In this document: positions 50,930-64,000 of the stretch, in pieces | Layout: the number at the start of each line of letters is the position of its first letter | Numbering within the stretch: position 1 is the first letter of the stretch | Assembly: GCF_026230105.1 (NCBI RefSeq) | Contig: NC_079475.1 | Coordinates: 28,208,086-28,272,085 of the forward strand | Direction of reading: 5' to 3' | Length of the DNA stretch: 64,000 nt | From: Diorhabda sublineata | Lineage: Eukaryota > Arthropoda > Insecta > Coleoptera > Chrysomelidae | The notes under the pieces: model-generated | The model's database searches: none | Seen by the model: only the letters and a program-made list of their open reading frames with translations | What the model was told of the DNA's origin: nothing | Made by a program: the position numbers and the translations under genes

Positions 50930-52080
50930 GGTGGGTCGAAGTTTGAGTTGGGAGAGCTAGCGAAATTTTCAAAGATTGCAACTCAATATTTAATGCGGTA
51001 ACCGCCTTTGACAATACTTCGCACGAGGCTGTTGAAAAATGCAAACGCAAGAAGAGTAGATAGGGCAACCTCCAGATTGATGGCACAACTACTATCTTCT
51101 AGAACAGTAGAAATGGAAGTAGGGCAAGACACCATTTCAATTAGTGCCAACAAGGGATGCACACATGAGGGAGTCACGTCCCCACTTATGTGGAGCTTAA
51201 TACGAGACAAACTCTTATTCGGGTTGACGAAGCTCGGCATACCCTGTAAAGGATATGAAGACGACATAATTATCTACGCAAAAGGATGCTTTGAAAACAC
51301 ACTCTGTGACATAGTTCAAAGAGGACTCAACTATACAAAAAGGTGGTATCTATCGGTGGGGCTAAACGTCAACCCGGATGAGACCAACCTAATTTCTTTC
51401 AATAGGAAGAAAAAACTCAACCTCAAGCCCATCAAGCTAGAAGGGCAAGTTATTGAGTGGAAAACAAAGGGAAAGTATCTGGAACTCACACCAGATAATA
51501 AACTTCACAGGGAGGAATTGGGGTTGTAACCCAAAGATCCTACTGTGAAAGTACACGGTAATTGTGAAACCAATCCTCATATATGGGGCAGGGGTTTGGG
51601 GTCTGAATATCACGAGGAACAATCTCTTGAAGGTACAAAGATAGAAAACATCAGTTAAAATGTTCAGAGTCGGAATCATCGAAGAAAAACTATCCCCTAC
51701 CTGGGATATGCCTTACGATAAGCTTAGGTCTGAGAAAAAAATTACAGCAATTTACACCATACAAAAATGAACAGGATTGACATTAAACGGTATGCAGACG
51801 GATCTAAAGCAGTTGACAGAGCTGGAATAGTGTACGGGCCCAGAATCAAACACTCTGAAAACCTGGGTAACAAACCAAGCATTTTTCAAGCAGAAATTTA
51901 TTCAATTGAGAAATGTCTCCAGTTGAATCAAGAGAGAAACTATTGCGAACAGAAGATCATCATCCCGTCCGATAGCCAAGCAATCATTAAAGCTTTAAGC
52001 TCAAATATCATAAAATCCAATCTCGTTTGCGATTGTCTAGAAAAAAGACTCTCCTGGGACTCTCCTGAGAAATTATAATC
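50930..52080 (+). mobile_element. LINE fragment, jockey superfamily (RT end plus RNase H), copy A
   Basis: Plus-strand reading: AFDNTSHEAVEKC near 51005 (RT), then a frameshift into a frame running 51008-51529 with TISISANKGCTHEGVTSPLM (family C-P-Q-G-G-V-L-S-P-L) and GYEDDIIIYAKG. The catalytic Y-A-D-D is here Y-E-D-D. The thumb follows, with KPILIYGAGVWGLNITRN near 51575. After a further frame change comes an RNase H domain at 51767-52078 with KRYADGSK, SIFQAEIYSIEKC and PSDSQAIIKAL. Both ends are lost, and the copy has at least two frameshifts and the altered catalytic box. It is the same family as 55860-57990, shown by nearly identical RNase H blocks. Confidence 0.88.
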
Positions 52081-52994
52081 AGGGAAGATCTGCTGTCATT
52101 TAATATTGTCGAGTCGGGAACGGAGCCTTTCCAACGAGGTACACTGTTACCAATCCGAAGCCGAGCATGGGTTAGGGTTTATACGTTTGATGCTAAAAGC
52201 CTTTTAGGCTCCTGAAAATTTCTGCTACTTCGCCGCTTGGTGCTTGTATGAAAATTAAAGTGCAAGGATTGCATCTATTGTTAACGGGAAATTGGCATTC
52301 TATTCATCCCGAATTTTCGATAACGCTGTAAATGCAAAGTTGTTATGTTTTCCAATTGGTTTTTCTATCTTCATTATTTTTCGATGAGTTTAAACTTGAA
52401 CTTATGTAGCACGATATCAAGCCATTATTCCACAAACCTTTCATTTATAAACACCTATCAAAAAGACGTCTGGGTCAGTCTAGAATTCAAACATAGCCTA
52501 TATTTGCATTTGCAAGTACAGCGGTAAAGACCATGGTCGTGAACGTGATTAATGTGAGTGTTTAGTGGAATGCACCATTAGACTTTTATGTTTGTAACTC
52601 TATTAATAATGAGAGTGAATATAGAAATCAAATATAATTGTAAACTATATATTATTTTATGATGTCCAATAAATAACAAAAATCTAAAAAAAGCTATTGT
52701 ACCATCTTATCTTGGCATAAGGCCATGAGATTTTTTAGATGCACGATTTCAAACTTCGCCATCACCACCGAGAGTTCATTTAATTGTTAATATTTTTCCA
52801 TGAAAAAATCCGACTTATTCAAAATTATTAGCTAGCCAGTTATTTATAAACTTTATAAAGGTAAAAAAAGAACAAATAGAACCGATTATAATAAATATTA
52901 ATGTAAATTTTCCAATATAATTACCACAATGTTCTTTTCTATAGTAAATTATCATGTTACAGAACATATATATCTTCTTTTTCATTTTTTACAG
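52081..52994. other. Intergenic sequence
   Basis: Possible LINE debris to about 52250. Otherwise nothing recognised. Confidence 0.4.
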
Positions 52995-53107
52995 ACTTTT
53001 CGCACATGTGAAACCAATTGTGCTACAGCAAGATGAAATTGCAAAAATAATAACCTCAAATGCAATTTTGTATGTCTTGCTATGGTTGAAATACTTCAAG
53101 AGTGTAG
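52995..53107 (+). CDS. Candidate internal exon
   Basis: An acceptor, CATTTTTTACAG, precedes a frame reading LFAHVKPIVLQQDEIAKIIT and continuing about 37 codons to a donor-like GTAG|GTAAAAG near 53107. If unspliced, it continues to a stop at 53181. No known domain or partner exon. Low confidence. Confidence 0.15.
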
Positions 53108-53181
53108 GTAAAAGAAATGACGAAAAGACACATACGGACGAAGATCAAGAAAGAGAAAAAGAAAACTTGTATAAGTTATAA

Positions 53182-53552
53182 GTAGGAACTCCCGAGATAA
53201 AATTGATAATAACTGAAAAAACATGAATTCTCAAGGAAATTGTATGAATTATGATTGAAAATTCAAAATATTCAAAAAAATCTCTGACACAGAGACTCAT
53301 TGAATGCGAAGGGCGTATGTACATTACGTTGGACACTCTACAGTTCAATAATACGAGTATTTCACAAGCTAATTTGTATTATATTTACCTGGAAAGCAAA
53401 GAATTCATAGAAAATAAGTATATTATGTAAAATAGTTTTTCTTTGAAACTGAAAATCTTGAATATATATAACAATTAACGAGGAACGCTACCTAAATTTT
53501 ATAAGAGATGAATAACCACTAGAAGATATATCACTAGCAACTCGTAGGTTTA
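53182..53552. other. Intergenic sequence
   Basis: Nothing recognised. The last 70 bases may be eroded transposase sequence belonging to the next feature. Confidence 0.4.
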
Positions 53553-53890
53553 TGTTGTTACAGCACGATGGGTGTTCGGCGCATTTCTCTAGACAAGTTA
53601 GAGAATTTTTAGATAATGCTTACCCTGATAGGTGAATAGGACTTGGAGGCCTATTTTTTTGGCCAGCTAGGTCACCAGACTTAACCATCTTAGATTTCTA
53701 TCTCTGGGACCGGATTAAAGACCTTGTTTTTGCAATTAGACCCACTACTAGAGATAACATGATCGATAGAATACGAAACGCCAGAGTATTTTGAGAGCAG
53801 AAATTGAGACTGCTGTTCAATCTACTCTTCAAATATAAAACGCTTGTATCGAAAATGATGAGTGATAATTTGAACATTTAGGTCGTCACT
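53553..53890 (+). mobile_element. IS630/Tc1-like transposase relic (C-terminal half)
   Basis: The plus strand reads LLQHDGCSAHFSRQVREFLD (53553 on), a stop (TGG changed to TGA), then FFWPARSPDLTILDFYLWDR and RPTTRDNMIDRIR. QHDG carries the second catalytic Asp, and S-P-D-L-x-x-L-D-F carries the third acidic position. A frameshift near 53793 leads to a last segment ending near 53879. This is the C-terminal half of the insect transposases that carry a DUF4817 N-terminal domain. It is probably the same family as the relic at 21540-22190. The 5' half is absent. Confidence 0.75.
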
Positions 53891-54374
53891 AGCGAGGTAC
53901 CTTAAGTTATATTTTAACTTCCATAACGCAGTTTCCCGGTGACAGCATAAGTAATATTGACATAATAATTGGAACTATTATTAATAGAACAAGGAAAGAC
54001 GATTTTGAGGAATCAAAAAATGTTAAAATCTGTTCAGTAAATCCGGAGTAATTCATGTTTAAAGAAAATGTTTAAAATTTACATATTTCTTAGGGATATC
54101 TCGTAATACAAAAAAGATATCGACATGCGGTTTTCGCTATTCTGTTGTTAATTTGGTCTACTTTTATATTCCTTAATGAAAACTGCATGTATCCATTTAA
54201 CATTTTTCAAGGATAGCTAGATTTAAAAAATAAATAAATAGCGCCCTCCAACGTATACATTACTCATTTGGTTTTTTCTAAATTATAACTCTTAGAATGG
54301 TAGAAAGGAGCTCTGTTCACAAAGAGTAAGTTTGCATAGATACGTTATGTAGAACTGGACTTACAGTGTTTTTT
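53891..54374. other. Intergenic sequence
   Basis: Nothing certain. The portion at 54080-54300 (with GATATCTCGTAATAC and TAGCGCCCTCCAACG) has the look of repeat sequence and may be part of a longer version of the element that follows. Confidence 0.35.
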
Positions 54375-54571
54375 ATCATAGTTTAAATGCATCTTAATTT
54401 GTAAATTATTCATTTTATAATTTTTGGTATTCAATCACGCCCTTGGCGGTGGACCTACAACTCTGTAAATATTTTCCAGGTTTTTCTCGAGGTCACTTTT
54501 GTTATAAATTTTTTTCCCGAGGCTTTTCCCCAGATATGGCCGAGAGCCATTCTTATTGGAACACTCGGTAC
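54375..54571. mobile_element. 342-bp inverted-repeat element, copy 2 (truncated)
   Basis: It matches copy 1 (14347-14688) from CATAGTTTAAATGCATCTTA through the right end CGGTAC. Shared blocks include GGCGGTGGACC, TTTTCCAGGTTTTTCT and GAGGTCACTTTTG. The left terminal repeat is missing, and the right one has lost about 20 bases between CCGAGGC and CCAGATATGG. Orientation is the same as copy 1. Confidence 0.85.
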
Positions 54572-55855
54572 AATTAAAAAAAATAATTTTCTAGTCTGAA
54601 AGTACAGAATTTTGAAAAAAAAATCGAAAAAAATAATGGAATCTTTATATTCATTATCAACTATGAGTTTTTATTATCATACCTTAACTTATAACCATAG
54701 TAATTAAGTTTAATGTGATTTTATGCTTCACAATTTTTTTACAAGATCACTTTTCGTCGAAAATTTGGAAAAAGCCGCTTTATTCATTTTTCTCACCCCT
54801 TCTCGGGAGTTGTCTTTGGATCCTTTATTATAATTTATTTTAAAAATTCAGGTATTTACGTCAAAATTCCGATTTCAAAGGCCCAGTTCTTAGAGTAAAT
54901 GCATGTTATACAAAAATACACTTGCAAATTGTTGATTTTATCATCAATAAGCAGAATTGATTTCTTGTGTCCACTTTTTTAAAATGAAATAATATACTTT
55001 TGACCTTAATCCATTTCCCATTATGTTGAATAAACACCAGAAAATTATAATTTATTCCACTCATAATTTGTACTATTTGTATCTCATAAATAATATCAAA
55101 AATTCGTATAATATTGAATAGAGGGATGCCGATATGCTTGCGATTGACTAAATAAAAAATTTAATTCTACTACGAGAAATATTTCTAAAACATTTGGTGT
55201 CCCCACCAAGTCGAGCAAAAAAGCGGCAAGGCCGTACCATTCTTATCTCGAAGCAGTTCAGGCCATTTTCCATCGCCTATTACTTCGTTGTGGATTAAAG
55301 TATAATCCTGTATTTCTAGTAACCAAGCAAGTATTGTGTAAACACGGTTTATTTCAAATTTTATTTTTAGAAAAAAGTCAACAACTATAATGTTTTCTGC
55401 AATGTCACAATCGTCTACTCTTTTGCATGTTTTTTGCATCCACCTTGCGAATTGTTTTTTGGTTAAAAAGGACTTTTTAGAGTTTTATGGTACTAATTAA
55501 TTCTAATATCATAGAAATTTGATCTTCCTTATCCTTTGAAATATTTATCAATCAAGAAAAGTCATATTTCAGATTCTACGTTAGTACAATTGTCAACTAA
55601 GTGCACTAAAATTCTCATAGGGATGAAGTTTTCAAAGATTTTGTCGTTATTTACGATTATATTTCGTATGCAGCTTCACTGAATATTTTAATTGCTCCGT
55701 TCTCACATCACACATCCAACTTCAACTAATTCTGAAGATATTTTTCTTATATATTCATACGATTTCTATTGGTGGGGTTGATTAATAAATACTGTTTCTT
55801 ACGTTCTTAATTCATTTAAATACTATATACTAGCATGTACTAATTCACTTATCAC
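54572..55855. other. AT-rich intergenic sequence
   Basis: No gene supported. A minus-strand frame at 55185-55439 reads KWPELLRDKNGTALPLFCST. It has a less random composition than its neighbours but no recognised family. Confidence 0.4.
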
Positions 55856-55859
55856 TATC

Positions 55860-57990
55860 ACGTGAGAGTTGCCATTCTATCAAGTGCGTTCCCTGAGACT
55901 GTTTTCAGCGCGGACGAACAAACTTCAGTGGAAGAGGCACTAGTGGATGAGATGTTTTCTGGATGGGAGCATAAGATTCAATTTAGGGACATCCACTTGC
56001 AACCGCGACTAATTCTGGTCGACTGGGAAACACCACAATCGGCTAATGGTTACGGTTGAACGAGACTGCCGCGATTACCAAGGATTACCCTACACTTTTA
56101 GTTGAGTGAACCAACCTAAGGTTTGATGGCAGATATGAAAATAGCCCAAGTGAACGTTCACAACGCAAAAGGACATATTTGTCTTCCAGAATTCCTGTTC
56201 AGAGACCATACGAGAACAAACGTCAAGAAATTGTCATAGTGCTACAACAATGGAAATGGGCATGTAGCGCCACCAGAACTGCAGAGACTAGTAGAGTGCT
56301 GCCAGAGAAAGGATGCGATGCAAATTCACATAACCTGTATGTACACAATGTAGGGAATACACCAACATTTGTAACAAGAGTAAGGGAAGAAATTTTAGAC
56401 ATAACATTGAGTACGTAGAACCTAAAAACCGGGTAAAGAAGGGTATCGAAAGAACCGTCTCTCTCTGATGACAGAATAATCATGTTGGAACTAGAGACAG
56501 ATTCCATTGAACCAGAAATCAGTAAGGATCCAAGAAAAACCGATTGGGAAACAAATAAAACCAATCTACACTATAACCTAGGGAGTATTCAGTCCAATAA
56601 GATTAGACACCATAAGAGTCTGGAGCAAGACCTCAGAAAAGTGAATGAGGTCTCAATGCATACGAATTGAGTTGCCCTATAAAAAAAGCAATAAAAGAGC
56701 GATGCTCCCTGGTGGAATGATCATATGTCCAAGCTAAGAACTGAAACACGAAACCTCTTTGTTCCGGGCAAAGTGTTCCGGGGACTGGCAGAGTTAGACC
56801 AGAAAACTCACTACCGACAACAAAGAAATGAGAGAAGCAAAGCGAAAAAGCTTCAAAAAATTCAGCGAGAAAATTGACTGGGCACCTGCGGTTTTAAGAC
56901 TTCACTATGTCTTGGTGAAGGGTAAAGTCAATAGAACCATGGCACTAAGGAAACCAGATGGCAGCTTCACGAAGAGTGACGAGGACACAGCACAGTTCTT
57001 GCTGAAGACTCACTTCCCAGAAAGCAGCAATCCAGCCTCAGTACACAAAAATGAGAAAATATGGTAAAATTACGAGAGAAATTGCAGCAATTGCAAAATA
57101 GGTATGCAGTGGTGAACGAATAACATAACATGTCACGAGGAGTGGACGGAATCAAAGAAAACACGTACCTAGATAATGATAAACCCTGGAACATATCACA
57201 GGACGTCACATCGAAAAAGTTTAACTTTGAGAAGAACTTCAACTCAATAATAAACTGTAAAAGTAAGTGGGAAATAAGCAGATATGCTATTAAATGGTAT
57301 ACGGATGGATCAAAAACAGTAGATGGAACTGGAATAGGAGTGTACGGGCCCAGAACCAAACACTGTAAAAGTCTGGGCAGCGCACCAAGTATTTTTCAAG
57401 CAAAAATTTATTCAATTGAAAAATGTGTTCGGTTCAATTCAGAGAGGAAATATCGCAAACAGGAGATCATCATTCTGTCCTATAATCAAACAGCCATTAG
57501 AGCCTCAAGCTCCAATATCATAAAATCCAAACTCGATTGGGATTGCCTAGAAAAATTAAATGAGCTAGGCAAGAAAAATAGAATTACCCTAAAATGGATT
57601 CGGAGACACAGTGGAGCGAAGGGAAATGAAATAACTGATAAGCCTGCTAAAGCCCTTCATGGGACCGGAACATTTCTGTGGTATCAGCTACGGAGCAATG
57701 GAAAACGCATTGAAAGCACTGGAAAGGGAGGTAGATAGGAGAAAAACTAGTAATTGGGACAACCTTTCAAGGACTAAGACAGGCAAAGACTCTTCTCGGA
57801 AACTATAACCTCAGTAGATCTAGACGCGTAGACGCTAGGCCTACCAGATAAGGCGGCGTGCAGGTTTTGTTATCCAGAGGACAAAACCTCAATCCACATT
57901 CTCTCGAAGTGTGAAACACTGACGAACTCCATAGCACTGTGCACCTGGGAGCGCATGAAATGGAAGACGAAGATCTTTGGTAATAAAAGC
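55860..57990 (+). mobile_element. LINE, jockey superfamily, internally deleted copy B
   Basis: Plus-strand order: the end of ORF1 (SVEEALVDEMFSGWEHKIQF near 55930), then ORF2 endonuclease in broken frames (MKIAQVNVHNAKGH at 56136, NGNGHVAPPELQRLVECC near 56250, NTPTFVTRVREEILDITLST 56357-56416). EN-to-RT linker pieces follow (TDWETNKTNLHYNLG near 56540, ALRKPDGSFTKSDEDTAQ near 56945). The RT domain is absent: the sequence jumps near 57070-57170 to the region before RNase H. RNase H is open in 57130-57738, with KWYTDGSKTVDGTGIGVYGP and SIFQAKIYSIEKC, though the S-D-S-Q and P-G-H boxes are altered (YNQT, RRH). A CCHC end, CRFCYPEDKTSIHILSKC, lies near 57858. Defective. Confidence 0.88.
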
Positions 57991-58159
57991 CATCCCACAT
58001 TTTATACTTTTTATTTAAACAAGGTATTTCATATACTAGGTTAGGCAATTTTTGATTGGTGTTTTATCTTTTATTTTAGTAAAAATTGATTGAATATTAA
58101 GGGTTTCATAGTACGCTATCTTAATATTATGTTGTTTGAAGATTCCAGGAAGTTTAATG
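57991..58159. other. Short spacer
   Basis: Sequence between LINE copy B and the hammerhead-bearing repeat. Nothing recognised. Confidence 0.4.
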
Positions 58160-58835
58160 TAATTTAATATTTAATATTCTTCGTGGTGACAGCCAGGAAA
58201 GTAGTTTTTTCTTCTTCGAAGAACATCAAGTCAACATTTCGAAATTTCGAAATTCCAAATAATAGGGGTAAATACATATTATGTTTTTTAATTACTGAAC
58301 ATACCTCATATATCACCCAATAATTTAATTCACATATCTCCATGTACGGCAAAGATCTACTTGACTAATGGTTCACAGTTGGAAGTGAAGATGTCACCAG
58401 AAGAAGTGTACTGAGGAATGTTTAACTACATGAATCAAGTAGCAACGCTTCAATTTGGAATATAGGCTCCGAACGAGAGGTCTTCAATTTCTTATTTCTT
58501 AGACCTTTTGATATTTAATGCATCTAAATGCTCTTGATTTTATGTCTCTTCTGTTTTAAAATTAGTTTTTTAAATAATTAAATCAAAATATTTTGATAAA
58601 GACTTAATGAATAAAATTGACGTTATCTTTATGTTTCGAAGCCCGATCGAGGACTGTTAAACTACTGCTCTGATGAGACGTAATGACGTGGAAACTTGTC
58701 TGTAGTTACAACCTCTCCTTGCAAATGCGAGCCATTGGAAATGTTAATATCGTGTCACAAAGATCAATTGACATCACGCTCTTCAGAGAAGCTGTAATTC
58801 AATATTCGTCGAGGCATTAGCCAGAAAAGAAGATC
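58160..58835 (+). repeat. Dispersed hammerhead-bearing repeat, copy 2
   Basis: Same family as 39730-40295. Block order agrees: GCCAGGAAAGTAGTTTTTTC at 58192, CAGTTGGAAGTGAAGATG near 58377, ATGTTTAACTACATGAATCA near 58418, the hammerhead at 58664-58706, GACATCACGCTCTTCAGAG near 58770 and GAGGCATTAGCCAG at 58811. It is longer than copy 1 because of about 160 extra bases (58450-58610). These appear in inverted form beyond the right end of copy 1. End blocks repeat in direct orientation here too. Confidence 0.7.
58664..58706 (+). ncRNA. Type-I hammerhead ribozyme motif, copy 2
   Basis: Core CTGATGA at 58670-58676 and GAAA at 58691-58694. Stem II pairs ACG with CGT (58678-58680, 58687-58689), but the closing pair next to the core is G-G, a defect compared with the CGAAAC of copy 1. 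Minimal stem III is C-TT-G, and GTC ends at 58700. Stem I pairs 58664-58668 (ACTGC) with 58702-58706 (GTAGT), including one G-U. Stem I sequence differs from copy 1 but still pairs. Probably weakened by the G-G mismatch. Confidence 0.5.
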
Positions 58836-63032
<4,197 letters not shown>

Positions 63033-63052
63033 TCTCTCTCTCTCTCTCTCTA
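63033..63052. repeat. Short (TC)n repeat
   Basis: About ten TC units. Confidence 0.85.
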
Positions 63053-64000
63053 TGCTTGCGGAAGTATAATGGATACAAAAATTATTGTAATAATCAAAAT
63101 AACCACATTTGACGCACAGAATATTCACATTTCTTAGTTGAAAAACAAAAGACTTCTTAGTGTCACTATTTGATGTGAATTTGGATCTAAATAAAATTAC
63201 TCCTTTCACACTGTATTATAAGTAGACACATGAATGGTACATTGTGAATAGATTGTCCCATTAAAACCATAATAAAATAAATAACTAACTGGAGTCGATA
63301 CGAAGTATGAACAGAGTATATGAGTTTTATAATGTATGACATAAAACAACGAAAAAGATCGTAGTACTTACTAATAATAATTTCAAAGCAATAGTCCTAT
63401 AGCACCTTAATAAAATATTCACATTTTGTAATGACAAGAAATGATCTAGATCCTAGGATTTATCCAGTGAAAACATGGTTAAACATATATGTAGCGTATA
63501 TTTATATTTGTATTACATGAACATTGACAAATTATCGAACAGAACCAATGGAAGTTATTCTAGACTTAGTTCCACGGGACGTTGTCGTAAAAAGACGTAC
63601 CAACGCTTTTATAATCAGTATAGTCACAGATGAATTAAAAAAAGGAGAAATACAAACTCAGGAGGATGGAAGGTCATTGTGAAAAAAATGCCCACCACCC
63701 AGTATTGTTTAGTAACAAAAAGAATTGAGATATGATATGTATTACTCAACTGGAGTTTTTTAATGAAATGATTTTCTAGATAATAAGGTTTCAAAAAAAA
63801 GTTATAAGAATACTTTGTGCCAAAAGCATATCGCCGTATTTCAATACTTCTCACCATCAGCTTACAATTTACATTGTGGCCAGGAAATATATTGTTCTTA
63901 CTACTAGTTATAGTACAATATCATTATTTAGTAGTTGCCTCGCGTTATTCAAGAAAACTTTCGAACGAACAGTTGAAATTATTGAATAAGACGAAGAAAA
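63053..64000. other. AT-rich intergenic sequence
   Basis: Nothing recognised up to the window edge. Confidence 0.5.

Noticed and set aside
50838..51679. Minus-strand frames of 80-94 codons
   Set aside because: Antisense to LINE copy A, which has clear RT motifs on the plus strand.
56967..57359. 130-codon minus-strand frame
   Set aside because: Antisense to LINE copy B linker and RNase H.

Overview
This window is AT-rich eukaryotic DNA, most probably from an insect. The evidence is a GMC-family oxidoreductase with spliced exons and a signal peptide, a secreted low-complexity protein with GT-AG introns, and a dense load of insect-type transposable elements (mariner, pogo, IS630/Tc1-like, LINEs of the jockey superfamily with RNase H, Ty3/gypsy). 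A beetle is plausible but not shown. Only two genes look intact, and both lie on the minus strand.

Layout. 1-24000 is gene-poor. It holds three decayed mariner copies, microsatellites, two small inverted-repeat (MITE-like) elements at 9771-10018 and 14347-14688, tRNA-like sequences, and a 4.2-kb terminal-inverted-repeat transposon (16535-20752). That transposon carries a broken transposase-like gene and has itself been hit by a LINE. 24327-28123 is a three-exon gene for a secreted protein of 817 residues with three related four-cysteine modules. 28124-45435 is again mostly repeats: a pogo transposase relic, a gypsy integrase fragment, a dispersed repeat with a hammerhead-ribozyme-like core (39730-40295), a 1.28-kb element with terminal inverted repeats of about 200 bp (41522-42800) and another mariner relic. 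45436-50361 is a complete three-exon GMC oxidoreductase gene (619 residues, secreted).

50362-64000 holds two damaged copies of one LINE family, an IS630/Tc1-like relic, a second copy of the 342-bp inverted-repeat element, a second copy of the hammerhead-bearing repeat (58160-58835), and a long TA array.

The two genes show no operon-like or evident functional link. The most interesting signal is the pair of dispersed repeats that each contain a type-I hammerhead-like ribozyme with a minimal stem III, the arrangement known from Penelope-like elements and animal retrozymes. All calls come from reading the sequence. No database search or folding program was run.
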